Origin: an uncultured Mycoplasmatota bacterium
GTDB lineage: Bacteria; Bacillota_I; Bacilli_A; RF39; UBA660
Assembly (NCBI GenBank): GCA_900553835.1
Contig: USFF01000009.1
Coordinates: forward strand, 1-42,842
Direction of reading: 5' to 3'
Length of the DNA: 42,842 bases
The stretch's first letter is position 1. The number at the start of each line of letters is the position of its first letter. The position numbers and the translations under genes are program-made. Positions 17,397 to 25,835 of the stretch are shown in pieces. The notes beneath the pieces are model-generated. The model saw nothing but the letters and a program-made list of their open reading frames with translations. It was not told where the DNA came from and ran no database searches.

Positions 17397-18245
17397 TTCT
17401 ATTTCTTTTAATTTAATAGCATTAGTTTTTTCTACATGTTCTATTTGACTTCTATAATTAAATGAAAGCCCCATAACAAACACAAATGCCAAGAAGTAAA
17501 ACCATACCATAAGCATAACTATAGTACTTAATCCTGCATAATAAACACTATAGGTTGCTATATGTTTTACATAATAAGCATAAACATTAGTAACAATTAC
17601 CCAGCAAAGAGTAGTAAAAATAGCTCCTTTATTAACATAACTACTTTTAATTTTTTCATCTGGTGCTATTATAAAAATTAATTTAATACCAAAGTATAAA
17701 ACAATTAAAGTAATTGGTAAATTTAAAACTGGATAAAGCATCTTTAAAGCATCAGTTACATTCGAGTTAAAACCTATATGTGCAGCTATATTAATTAATT
17801 GTTCACCAAACACTGGCACAATTAACATAAATGTAAATAACGTGAATAAAATAATAGTTAAAAAGAATGCTTTAATTCTTCTTCTAAAATAATTCTTATT
17901 ATCTATATTAAAAATTTGATTAGATGTAACTATAATTGCATCACTACCATTACTAGCTAAGAAAAATGCAACTAAAATATACATAACAAACCCAATACTA
18001 AATGATTGATTTGTAACAAGTGGAGTAATCATTTTAACAAGTTCACTACTAAAGTTATTTTCAAAAAACTCAGTTAAAAAACTTGTTGATAAATTAAAAC
18101 TACTTGCTATCATCAGTAACAAAGAAATTATAGGTACAATAGATAAAACGAAATAGTATGCTAAACTACTTGGTAAAGTGAGCATTTCAGGTTTCATCAT
18201 TATATCATAAACATTTCTAGAAAATTCCTTAAATTTCCCTAGCAT
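17364..18245 (-). CDS. YihY/BrkB-family integral membrane protein
   Basis: 293 aa with six predicted TM segments. Family landmarks: LPSSLAYYFVLSIVPIISLL near residue 25, the FLASNGSDAIIVTSNQIFN segment near 115, and VNKGAIFTTLCWVIVTNVYA near 205. These proteins were once annotated as RNase BN; that is not supported, and the true function is unknown. The C-terminus is charged and cytosolic. The start lies 1 nt after the stop of the GGDEF-domain gene, so translation is coupled. Together with the 20253 gene it forms a three-gene operon ending at the 17353 hairpin. Confidence 0.85.
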   Translation of the reverse strand: MLGKFKEFSRNVYDIMMKPEMLTLPSSLAYYFVLSIVPIISLLLMIASSFNLSTSFLTEFFENNFSSELVKMITPLVTNQSFSIGFVMYILVAFFLASNGSDAIIVTSNQIFNIDNKNYFRRRIKAFFLTIILFTLFTFMLIVPVFGEQLINIAAHIGFNSNVTDALKMLYPVLNLPITLIVLYFGIKLIFIIAPDEKIKSSYVNKGAIFTTLCWVIVTNVYAYYVKHIATYSVYYAGLSTIVMLMVWFYFLAFVFVMGLSFNYRSQIEHVEKTNAIKLKEIEEKVKASKKIS

Positions 18246-18246
18246 A

Positions 18247-20244
18247 TTATTCTCCTTTATTTTCTCTCATCTTAAGCACAGCTTCATTTATAGCATCATC
18301 TATTGTAGTACTTTCACTAGTTATCATAAAATATCCAATACTAGCTCCATACTCATAAGGTAAACTCTTAAATTCTTTCATTAATTTATTAACGTATGTA
18401 ACAATTTGATTTTCTTCATAACCAACTAAATAAATCAAAAATTCATTACCATCTGTTCTAATAATTTCACTATTTTCTCTTTGAGTTTTAATCAATATAC
18501 TAGCTGCACCTTGTATCTGTTTATCCCCTTCTTCATGTCCCTTAGTATCATTAATAACAGAAATACTATTCAAATCAACAATAACTATAGCTTGTGGATA
18601 AACCTTATTCTCTTCCCAATAACTTAAATTATCATTTAAATAATTTCTATTTTTTAAATTAGTCATGACATCTAAATACATCATTTTATCTTCTTTTTTA
18701 ATTTTTTTAGTTACTTTAACTCTTCTATTAAACTTAAATAGTAAGAATACAACTGCTATGACCGCTAAAATAATATAAATCAAATTACTAACCAAAAATT
18801 CAACAAAAGCACTTTTACCAGCTAAAACATTGCTATCATAAACGCCTTTAGAAAGTACTCCTTCTCCAGACAAAACACTTATATAATAATTAAATAAATT
18901 ATATAAAACATTGTTATCACTAGTAATTAAAAAATTATCTTGACTATTAGTATATCCTATATATTTAATAACAAAATCACTTAAAGAAGTATTTCTATAA
19001 TACTCATAAACACTTTTTTCAGTTATCAAAATATCCTCATCACTTAAATCATTTAATAACTCGTTATAATTACCATAAAGTTTAGTATTAATACCCTTAT
19101 CTTTAATAAAACTCTCTAACTTACTAAAACCAACCATCTTAACTGTATCATCATAAATACTATTAAGACCTGTAATACCTAAAGTACTATTTTGATTTAC
19201 TAAAATAACATAAGAAATATTACCCAAACTATAAGTAGCTTTATAATTATCATTACTAATATTAAAATAATTATAAACCATATCAACTTTCTTCTCATTA
19301 AGAGCATTAATTAACTCATTCCTATCTTTATATTTAATATACTTATAGGTAACTCCAGTCATATCAGAAAATCTACTTAAATACTCATTATTAATACCAC
19401 TAAATCTTCTATTAACCTTCCCTTCAATAGGCATATTATCAACATATCCAACTATAAAATCATCACTAGTTAACTCATCCTTATCAAGTTCTGTAATATT
19501 AAACGAATTATAATATAGATTAAGTAAATGAGTATTCATACTCACATAAAGATTATCTTTCCATTTACTAAAAGCTTTAATGAAAATATTACTCATTTGA
19601 TTATTAATATCATTAAAACTAATAACATAATGAGAATGAAGTCCATCTAAATGTTTAACTATTTTATAATCATTATAAACTATTTCATTAATATACTTTT
19701 GTAAAGGTAAAATTGCATAATTAGTATTACTTCCCATTACATCAACTAAATCAGTCATATGTTCGAAACTATCAAGTTTTAAACTATAATCACTTAAATA
19801 CTTAGAAACATAATCATAATCTTCTGCCATAACTGCAATATCAATATTAGACAAACTATTAAAATCATTTATTTCACTATCTGTAGTACTAACTAAAACA
19901 AAATGATCTAGATATACTAAATAATCATTTGTACCAAGTTCGTTCTTATTTACAAAATTATAACTTTGATTAGAATTAGTACTAACATTGAATGTTAAAG
20001 ATGTATCTTTTTCTATAAAATTTAAAAAATCATAAAATACTCCAGTACCATTATCACTAAATATAGGTAGCCCACTTTGTACTCCAATATCTATAACACT
20101 ATTTTGCTTAGAATTAATAAAACTTCTTTCACTAAAAGAATAGTTAGACTTAGAATTATTAATATAAATAAGAATACCTACAATCAATAATATAAATAAA
20201 CTAACAAGACCTACCGTTAAAAAAATTCTCTTTTTTTCTTTCAT
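18247..20244 (-). CDS. Membrane sensor: two SBP_bac_3-like domains plus degenerate GGDEF
   Basis: 665 aa. An N-terminal TM (about 8-27) is followed by two tandem periplasmic-binding-type domains (about 50-265, then 280-470, the second beginning FIVGYVDNMPIEGK), a second TM (about 485-505) and a C-terminal GGDEF-type cyclase domain. The domain keeps VDLNSISVIND, then GHEEGD, but the active-site loop reads DGNEF at residues 598-602 instead of GG(D/E)EF. It probably senses a small ligand outside the cell. Whether it makes c-di-GMP, makes another nucleotide, or only binds GTP is open. Third-from-last in its operon order: 20253 gene, this gene, yihY. Confidence 0.75.
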   Translation of the reverse strand: MKEKKRIFLTVGLVSLFILLIVGILIYINNSKSNYSFSERSFINSKQNSVIDIGVQSGLPIFSDNGTGVFYDFLNFIEKDTSLTFNVSTNSNQSYNFVNKNELGTNDYLVYLDHFVLVSTTDSEINDFNSLSNIDIAVMAEDYDYVSKYLSDYSLKLDSFEHMTDLVDVMGSNTNYAILPLQKYINEIVYNDYKIVKHLDGLHSHYVISFNDINNQMSNIFIKAFSKWKDNLYVSMNTHLLNLYYNSFNITELDKDELTSDDFIVGYVDNMPIEGKVNRRFSGINNEYLSRFSDMTGVTYKYIKYKDRNELINALNEKKVDMVYNYFNISNDNYKATYSLGNISYVILVNQNSTLGITGLNSIYDDTVKMVGFSKLESFIKDKGINTKLYGNYNELLNDLSDEDILITEKSVYEYYRNTSLSDFVIKYIGYTNSQDNFLITSDNNVLYNLFNYYISVLSGEGVLSKGVYDSNVLAGKSAFVEFLVSNLIYIILAVIAVVFLLFKFNRRVKVTKKIKKEDKMMYLDVMTNLKNRNYLNDNLSYWEENKVYPQAIVIVDLNSISVINDTKGHEEGDKQIQGAASILIKTQRENSEIIRTDGNEFLIYLVGYEENQIVTYVNKLMKEFKSLPYEYGASIGYFMITSESTTIDDAINEAVLKMRENKGE

Positions 20245-20252
20245 AAAAACTC

Positions 20253-20717
20253 CTAATTATTAGTCCAAATTATCTGACTATTTCTCGCTTTCTTTGCACC
20301 CATTATAGGAAAAATTTTACTTTCTCCATCACTTACTTCCTCATCCTTACATGTAATTAAAAATTGTAAGTCATAATAATTTAACTCTTCTTCCTTAAAT
20401 TTTTCAAGTGCTTTAACTGCATATCCCTCAGCATCTATCTTACTTGTTCCGCTTTCTACATCCATCGTAATATAAATAATCTTACCCTTAATATCAACTA
20501 TAGTAGACTTAACACCCTTAGTAAACAAGCCTTCTATATCCGTACTAATACTCTCACTAATAGGATACTTATCTTTATCTTTAAGTCTATCCCCATAACT
20601 ACTAGAGTCATTCCCATAAAAATAACTAATCAAACCTATTCCTATTAAAACTAATGACACTAAAATAATCACTGCTAAGATAAATAAAATTCTATTTTCT
20701 TTAATAACTTTCTTCAT
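20253..20717 (-). CDS. Small membrane-anchored protein, unknown function
   Basis: 154 aa. Basic start, one TM helix (about 10-33), then an extracellular domain of about 115 residues. It includes VDIKGKIIYITMDVESGTS and a later FLITCKDEEV, which suggests a compact alpha/beta fold. I do not recognise the family. It lies 8 nt upstream of the GGDEF gene and is its likely operon partner. A TATAAT box lies about 30 nt upstream of the ATG. Confidence 0.65.
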   Translation of the reverse strand: MKKVIKENRILFILAVIILVSLVLIGIGLISYFYGNDSSSYGDRLKDKDKYPISESISTDIEGLFTKGVKSTIVDIKGKIIYITMDVESGTSKIDAEGYAVKALEKFKEEELNYYDLQFLITCKDEEVSDGESKIFPIMGAKKARNSQIIWTNN

Positions 20718-20784
20718 ATTTCTTTCTCCCTCAGATATATTATACTATATTTTATTCTTTATTGCTAGTTTACATACTAATTAC

Positions 20785-20815
20785 AAAAAAGGCTATTTAC
20801 TATAAATAACCTTTG
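20785..20815 (-). terminator. Terminator of ligA operon
   Basis: Arms AAAGGTTATTTA / TAAATAGCCTTT on the minus strand (one U-G pair) around a 3-nt loop, then a U-run. It overlaps the end of the 20793 gene. Confidence 0.7.
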
Positions 20816-21155
20816 CACTTTTATTATCACTCAAATAAATATTGTTAACATCTAGTCCATTAACAGGGATATCTACTTTAAATTCTCCAGTATTATTTTT
20901 TCTATTAGATAAAACACTATTTACAGTCACATAAAGTTCAGTTCCAACTAAAGTATATGAATAATCTTTATAACTGACAGAAGAATCAGTATAAACCATA
21001 TCAATTACTACAGACTTTTCACTAACAGTTACTTTATTAACTAAAATATTTTGATAATCTTTACTACCAATAACAAATAACTTTAAATAAACAATTAAAG
21101 CTGCAACAACTATTAAAGAAACTAAAATAAGTGAAATCTTTACAAATTTATTCAT
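20793..21155 (-). CDS. Small membrane-anchored protein, unknown function
   Basis: 120 aa. One N-terminal TM helix (about 5-25) and a beta-rich outer domain (KVTVSEKSVVIDMVYTDSSV; GEFKVDIPVNGLDVNNIYLS). No family recognised. The ATG overlaps the ligA stop by 8 nt, so it is translated after ligA in one operon, although no functional link is evident. Confidence 0.65.
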   Translation of the reverse strand: MNKFVKISLILVSLIVVAALIVYLKLFVIGSKDYQNILVNKVTVSEKSVVIDMVYTDSSVSYKDYSYTLVGTELYVTVNSVLSNRKNNTGEFKVDIPVNGLDVNNIYLSDNKSAKVIYSK

Positions 21156-23127
21156 AATTTAAAATCTCCTTTAACTCTTCTACTCCCCATATTGGTACAC
21201 CCAGTCTAACAGCATCATCATACTTTTTACCTGGATCACTTCCCACAATAACCGCGCTTGTGTTTTTGCTAACACTAGAAGAAGTCATTCCACCTCTATC
21301 TTCAATAAATTTCTTTATCTCATCTCTAGTTGCAAAAGTAAACGAACCAGTTATAACAAACCTTTTACCAAGAAGTCTCTCATCACTTTCTACTTGTCCA
21401 CTGTAATATTTAGTATTAACACCCATATTAACAAGATTATTAATCTCGAGAAGTTTCTCTTCATCTTTAAAATAACTTATAATACTAGTAGATAAAACTT
21501 CTCCAACATCTTGAATATTAATAAGTTCATCATAACTAGCATTAATTAAATTATCAAGAGTTCCAAACCTCTGAGCAAGAACTTTAGCCGTTTTCGCGCC
21601 TATTCCACTTATACCAATAGCAAATATAAATCTTTCAAGCCCATTCTCTTTACTTTTCTCTATAGCATTTAATAAATTATTAATACTCTTTTCTCCATAG
21701 CCCTCTAATTTAATTAAATCCTCTTTATACTTATATAAATTATAAATATCACTATACTTCTTGACAAAACCAAAATTATATAAATCTTCTATAATACTAT
21801 CTCCAAGACCATCTATATTCATAGCATTTCTGCTAACAAAATGGCATAAACTTTCAATATTTCTAGCGGGGCACTTTGGATTAACACAAAAACTACCAAC
21901 TATATCTTTATCCTTATGCAAAATACTATCACATATTGGACATCTAACAATCATTCTAAAAGGTATTTCCTTTCCAGTTCTTCTCTCTATTTTTGCTTCT
22001 ACTACTTCAGGTATGACATCTCCTGCTTTTCTAATAGAAACTGTATCTCCTATCTTTAAATCTTTCATAAGGACATAATCTTCATTATGAAGGGTTGCTC
22101 TTGAAATAGTCGAACCAGCAACTATTACTGGATCCAAAACTGCATTAGGAGTTATCTGGCCAGTTCTTCCAACTGTAAAAATAATATCTTTAAGTTTAGT
22201 CAAAACTTCCACTGCCGGAAACTTATACGCAGTAGCCCATTTAGGATACTTAGCCGTGCTACCAAGTTCTATTTGTTCTCTAACGTTATTAAGTTTAATA
22301 ACTACACCATCTATATCATAACTTAGGCTTTCTCTTTTTTCTCCCTTTTCTTTAATAAACTCAAGTATACCATCTACATCACTAACTAACTTGTTATTAG
22401 GATTAGTTTTAAAACCAAGTTCTTTTAAAAACTCTAGTGCTTCATAGTGAGTTTTAATGCCATAGTCAAGTGGATTAGGAATATGATAAATAAAAGTATC
22501 TAATCCCCTAGAAGCAGCAACCTTACTATCAAGTTGTCTAATACTTCCTGCTGCAGCATTTCTACAGTTTTGAAATAATGCTTCTCCATTAGCTTTTCTT
22601 CTCATATTAAGTTCCTTAAGTTTACTTTTTGGCATATATATTTCCCCACGAACTTCAATATCTATTGGTTTCTTTAAAGAAAGAGGCACTGTCTTAATAG
22701 TTCTAACATTATTAGTAATATCTTCTCCTGTTATACCATCACCTCTAGTTGCTGCACTCACAAACTTACCATTTTCATAGTTTAAACTAACACTTAAACC
22801 ATCAATTTTAAGTTCACACACATACTCAGGTTTAATTCCTTCTTTTTTAATTCTATTATCAAACTCTCTAATTTCATCTTCATTAAAAACATTACTTAAA
22901 CTCATCATAGGTATCTTATGTGTATGCTTAACAAAACCATCTAAAACTTCTCCTCCTACTTTTAATGTAGGTGAGTCATCCCTCACATAACCATACTCTT
23001 CTTCTAAAGTTATTAATTCTCTCAAATACTTATCGTACTCTTGATCTGTAATAGTAGGATTATCAAGTACATGATAATTATAATTAGCTTCATTTAATAA
23101 ATTAACAAGTTCATCTATTCTGTCCAC
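21148..23127 (-). CDS. ligA: NAD-dependent DNA ligase LigA
   Basis: 659 aa, full length. The adenylation motif CELKIDGLS (catalytic Lys in KxDG) is near residue 110, preceded by the Ia domain (YNYHVLDNPTITDQEYD). Then come an OB fold, a zinc finger (CPIC...CVNPKCP), a helix-hairpin-helix region (IDGLGDSIIEDL; GISGIGAKTAKVLA) and a C-terminal BRCT domain (LLGKRFVITGSFTFA). It seals nicks in replication and repair. The start is GTG, chosen because AGGTGAT lies 8 nt upstream and the protein then matches the family N-terminus. Its promoter is almost identical to that of the 25027 gene. Confidence 0.96.
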   Translation of the reverse strand: MDRIDELVNLLNEANYNYHVLDNPTITDQEYDKYLRELITLEEEYGYVRDDSPTLKVGGEVLDGFVKHTHKIPMMSLSNVFNEDEIREFDNRIKKEGIKPEYVCELKIDGLSVSLNYENGKFVSAATRGDGITGEDITNNVRTIKTVPLSLKKPIDIEVRGEIYMPKSKLKELNMRRKANGEALFQNCRNAAAGSIRQLDSKVAASRGLDTFIYHIPNPLDYGIKTHYEALEFLKELGFKTNPNNKLVSDVDGILEFIKEKGEKRESLSYDIDGVVIKLNNVREQIELGSTAKYPKWATAYKFPAVEVLTKLKDIIFTVGRTGQITPNAVLDPVIVAGSTISRATLHNEDYVLMKDLKIGDTVSIRKAGDVIPEVVEAKIERRTGKEIPFRMIVRCPICDSILHKDKDIVGSFCVNPKCPARNIESLCHFVSRNAMNIDGLGDSIIEDLYNFGFVKKYSDIYNLYKYKEDLIKLEGYGEKSINNLLNAIEKSKENGLERFIFAIGISGIGAKTAKVLAQRFGTLDNLINASYDELINIQDVGEVLSTSIISYFKDEEKLLEINNLVNMGVNTKYYSGQVESDERLLGKRFVITGSFTFATRDEIKKFIEDRGGMTSSSVSKNTSAVIVGSDPGKKYDDAVRLGVPIWGVEELKEILNYE

Positions 23128-23140
23128 TCTATATCACCTA

Positions 23141-23179
23141 TAATTATTATACAAAAAATAAAAAGAAATATAAAGACAA
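23141..23179 (-). repeat. 39-bp duplicated promoter, copy A (ligA)
   Basis: 39 bp identical at 38 positions to 25752-25790 (one G/C difference). It contains the ligA -10 TATAAT (minus strand, 23146-23151), 19 nt before the GTG, and a weak -35 TTTATA at 17-nt spacing. Confidence 0.8.
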
Positions 23180-23182
23180 AAC

Positions 23183-23211
23183 TTGTCAAAAAACTACACT
23201 TATGATAAACT
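23183..23211 (+). promoter_or_regulatory. Promoter of 23230 gene
   Basis: Plus strand TTGTCA, 17-nt spacer, TAAACT, ending 19 nt upstream of the ATG. It diverges from the ligA promoter. Confidence 0.45.
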
Positions 23212-23229
23212 TATACTAGGAGAGTACGT

Positions 23230-24075
23230 ATGAGAGAGAATATAAAAGAAATAGAAAAAATAATAGAAATATTAAAACTTAAAAATAATGATGAATTTAA
23301 AAAAACAAAAGAATATGAAGATAACTTATACATAATTAAACAATTTTCTATATTTGTAGGCAAAAAGATAGATGACTTTGACAAACCGGAATTAAAAGAA
23401 TTATATTCATTAATAGATAGTTTAACAGATATAGATAAAGAACTTTCTTCATTTATAGAAGAAGTCAAGAAAGCCGTTGACTTATCTATCACCACAAACA
23501 TATGTGTTATGGACATAGATAAACTAACTAATGAACCAGATTTAGAAAAATATCAAATTGAATATAGTGAAGACTATGAAAAAACAATAGGAAGAATAAT
23601 AGACAACTATAATTACATAAAAGAAAACAGTAAAGAGGACAGTTTAGAAATGTATTTAGTAACAAAAAAACTAAGAGAATTAAAAACTGTACACAAAGAA
23701 TTAGAAACTATGTGTGATGAACTACTTTATAATAAAGAAGACAAAAAAGTAGATATTGAAGAGTTAAAAAAACAGAAAGAAAAAGAAAAAGAAGCTCAGT
23801 TAAAAAATGACAAACTTGAAGCTAATATAAAATCATTAAGTTTAGAAATAGTTTACTATTTTAATAACCCAGGTTTTGATTTAAACAAATATAAAGACTT
23901 TATAGATAAACTAAGTGATTACGATAAAGAACTATTTGAATTAAAAGATAACATGAAAGAAGAACAATATAATAGAGTATTAGAAGAATTCTATCGAGCA
24001 CAAGGCAATCTAGAAGCATTAAAAAGCGAAATGTTAAAACAAAGTACAGAAGAAAAAGCAGGAATTTCATTATAG
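23230..24075 (+). CDS. Cytosolic coiled-coil protein, unknown function
   Basis: 281 aa, very rich in Glu, Lys, Asp and Leu, with no TM or signal. Long heptad-like helices predominate (IKEIEKIIEILKLKNNDEF at the start; EELKKQKEKEKEAQLKNDKL near residue 178). No enzyme motif is seen and I do not recognise the family. It is one of only a few plus-strand genes in the left 30 kb, has its own promoter and an AGGAGAG site before ATG, and is followed by the IS-like remnant at 24102. Its only ordered features are the coiled coils. Confidence 0.7.
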   Translation: MRENIKEIEKIIEILKLKNNDEFKKTKEYEDNLYIIKQFSIFVGKKIDDFDKPELKELYSLIDSLTDIDKELSSFIEEVKKAVDLSITTNICVMDIDKLTNEPDLEKYQIEYSEDYEKTIGRIIDNYNYIKENSKEDSLEMYLVTKKLRELKTVHKELETMCDELLYNKEDKKVDIEELKKQKEKEKEAQLKNDKLEANIKSLSLEIVYYFNNPGFDLNKYKDFIDKLSDYDKELFELKDNMKEEQYNRVLEEFYRAQGNLEALKSEMLKQSTEEKAGISL

Positions 24076-24101
24076 TTTACTACAAAAAACAGAAGCCAAA
24101 G

Positions 24102-24126
24102 TGAACTGAACCCCAAAAGTTGGACA
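24102..24126 (+). mobile_element. Solo IS3-family (IS150-like) terminal inverted repeat
   Basis: The sequence TGAACTGAACCCCAAAAGTT plus GGACA closely resembles the IS150-group end (TGTACTGACCCC...AAGTTGGACA). No transposase frame or opposite end is nearby, and it abuts the truncated C39-like gene start. It is read as a deletion scar left after the IS was lost. Confidence 0.55.
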
Positions 24127-24128
24127 GT

Positions 24129-24212
24129 TTATATCAAAGCTTCTATTTTTTTAAGTAAAGAAACACTTTCACAATCAAATTCAGTAATTTGAAATCTTAA
24201 AGGTACTTTCAT
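24129..24212 (-). pseudogene. Truncated start of C39-peptidase-like gene
   Basis: 27 codons beginning MKVPLRFQITEFDCESVSLL. This resembles the N-terminus of C39-like papain-fold peptidases (MKxPLRFQxTEYDCGPTSLLNA, with the catalytic Cys in DCG; here DCE). After LL the similarity ends and the frame stops next to the IS-like end. The ATG is 4 nt after the stop of the 24217 gene, so the intact gene would have been its operon partner. The family assignment is from memory of the N-terminal motif. Confidence 0.4.
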
Positions 24213-24216
24213 GAAT

Positions 24217-24468
24217 TTATCTTCTAAAACCGCTCAAATTTGCTTTACTTAAACAGCTATCAATAATCTCTACGAGTTCTGCTGCCTCTTCACCCATATA
24301 ATTGCCAGCTCTTACTTTACCCATAACTCTTTCACTTAACTCTTGATATCTTTGCATCTTTTCATAAGCATAATCATAGTCACCTACTAACTCAGCAAGT
24401 TGTCCAATATTTTTACTATCTAAAGCTGATCTTATATTTTCTCTATAAGCAATATCTACTTCATCCAT
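24217..24468 (-). CDS. Small helical cytosolic protein, unknown function
   Basis: 83 aa, acidic, all-helical pattern, with no TM or cysteine pairs apart from one Cys near the end. The ATG is preceded by GGAGG. I do not recognise the family. The downstream partner is the truncated C39-like frame, so the operon is damaged. Codon usage is slightly less AT-biased than its neighbours. Confidence 0.6.
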   Translation of the reverse strand: MDEVDIAYRENIRSALDSKNIGQLAELVGDYDYAYEKMQRYQELSERVMGKVRAGNYMGEEAAELVEIIDSCLSKANLSGFRR

Positions 24469-24547
24469 AATAGTTTCCTCCTAAAACCAGTCTAACATAA
24501 AAAAAGAAAAAATAATAGTATTTAATCTAGCATATACACTAAGTTTA

Positions 24548-25030
24548 CTAAATAACATTACTTTTTCCAATATTTCTAGCAATAATATCAAGTGCATTTT
24601 TATTGCTCTCTTCTCCATGAGTACAAGCACTATAATCTTTTAAAACCTTTATATTGTAACCATTTTCAAATAAATCAAAAGCCGTTTTTAGAACACAACA
24701 TTCAGTATCAATGCCACATAAATGAACTTCATCAATCTTAAATAAATTAATAAGATTAATTAAATTAGTAGAATATGCAGTATAAAGACTTTTTTCTAAA
24801 ACTATATTATCTTTAGTATCTATCATAATCTTTCTATCTTCTAAACTAATACATCCTCTATAATCAAGTTTCTTAACCCACATACTATCATTATCATTAA
24901 TAAACTTAGTAAAAACAACCAAATCATACCCACCAGAATTAACTAAACTATCTATCTTACTAATTAAAAATTCTGTATTGGGATTTATAAAAGATTTTTG
25001 CAAATCTATAACTAATAACATTTTTTTCAT
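24548..25030 (-). CDS. Isochorismatase-family cysteine hydrolase
   Basis: 160 aa. The catalytic triad is visible: Asp9 (LVIDLQ), Lys80 (EKSLYTAYS) and Cys112 in GIDTECCV, followed by KTAFDLFENGYNIKVLKDYS. The family includes nicotinamidase, isochorismatase and other amidases. The DxH metal-binding motif of nicotinamidase is not evident (FINDNDSMW in its place), so I do not call it PncA. Its start overlaps the stop of the MBL gene as ATGA, which shows coupled translation. Confidence 0.8.
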   Translation of the reverse strand: MKKMLLVIDLQKSFINPNTEFLISKIDSLVNSGGYDLVVFTKFINDNDSMWVKKLDYRGCISLEDRKIMIDTKDNIVLEKSLYTAYSTNLINLINLFKIDEVHLCGIDTECCVLKTAFDLFENGYNIKVLKDYSACTHGEESNKNALDIIARNIGKSNVI

Positions 25031-25740
25031 ATCCTAAATTCCTTCCCATCTTCTCCTATAATCAAATTTTTAAAATTATACTTTTTTAACTCTTCTCTTG
25101 CTTCATCAAGCATATGACTAGTAATAAATGTGCACTCATTAAACTCATTACACAAATTAACTATATCATTAGTACCCATATGTTTAGAAGTTCCATGAAT
25201 TAAAGAAACATCACAAAACAAATAATCACACTTACTTGCTAAAAATCTAACACTTTCACATAAAGAAGTATCCCCAGTAAAACCAATAAAATGTTTATCA
25301 CTTTCAAAAATATACCCATAAGCAGGTTTCATTCTTCCATGATCTACTAAAATTCTAGTAACACTGTAATCATTAAGCTTAAACTTACTCATAAAATTAA
25401 AAGAAGTACTTGTCTCTCTAAAAAAATCTTTATAAGAATTTGGAAAAGCAAGTTTACTGATTTTCAAAATTTTACTCTTACCTTCTTTAGAACAATAAAT
25501 ATTAACTTTTTTATTAGAAGCCTTAGATTTATTTAAAACATAAAAAGGTAAATCAAAATAATGATCACCATGAAAATGTGTAATCAAAACATGATCAACC
25601 TGTTTTGGTTCTATATTAAACCTATATAAATACTTACAAGCCCCATTTGGAAAATCGACCATAATATTACCATCTATTAAATAGGAAGCACTGTTAAACT
25701 TAGTCCACATACTTCCAGAACCTATCATTTTAACTACCAT
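25027..25740 (-). CDS. MBL-fold metallohydrolase (RNase Z-like)
   Basis: 237 aa from the third-choice ATG at 25740, which has GGTGG five nt upstream; in-frame ATGs at 25752 and 25728 are alternatives. Metal motif THFHGDH near residue 60, GFTGDTSLCE near 155 and a distal SHM near 210, as in RNase Z/arylsulfatase-like beta-lactamase folds. There is no exosite arm obvious enough to call tRNase Z, so the substrate is left open. First gene of a two-gene operon with the cysteine hydrolase, driven by the duplicated promoter. It ends in TGA, supporting the standard code. Confidence 0.75.
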   Translation of the reverse strand: MVVKMIGSGSMWTKFNSASYLIDGNIMVDFPNGACKYLYRFNIEPKQVDHVLITHFHGDHYFDLPFYVLNKSKASNKKVNIYCSKEGKSKILKISKLAFPNSYKDFFRETSTSFNFMSKFKLNDYSVTRILVDHGRMKPAYGYIFESDKHFIGFTGDTSLCESVRFLASKCDYLFCDVSLIHGTSKHMGTNDIVNLCNEFNECTFITSHMLDEAREELKKYNFKNLIIGEDGKEFRI

Positions 25741-25751
25741 TTCTACCACCA

Positions 25752-25790
25752 TAATTATTATACAAAAAATAAAAACAAATATAAAGACAA
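25752..25790 (-). repeat. 39-bp duplicated promoter, copy B (MBL operon)
   Basis: Second copy of the 23141-23179 repeat, 38 of 39 identical. The minus-strand TATAAT at 25757-25762 serves the MBL gene with the same geometry as at ligA. Confidence 0.8.
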
Positions 25791-25801
25791 TTCTATGATT
25801 T

Positions 25802-25835
25802 AAAAAATATTAAGAAAACCCTATATTTTCTTAAT
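25802..25835 (-). terminator. Terminator of pcrA
   Basis: ATTAAGAAAA / TTTTCTTAAT arms around a 7-nt loop, overlapping the pcrA stop, then a U-run on the minus strand. Confidence 0.8.

Noticed and set aside
17364..18245. Ribonuclease BN annotation for the YihY protein
   Set aside because: This label derives from an old misassignment; the protein is an integral membrane protein without nuclease motifs.
24548..25030. Calling the cysteine hydrolase nicotinamidase PncA
   Set aside because: The D-K-C triad is present but the DxH metal site is not visible, so only the superfamily is supported.
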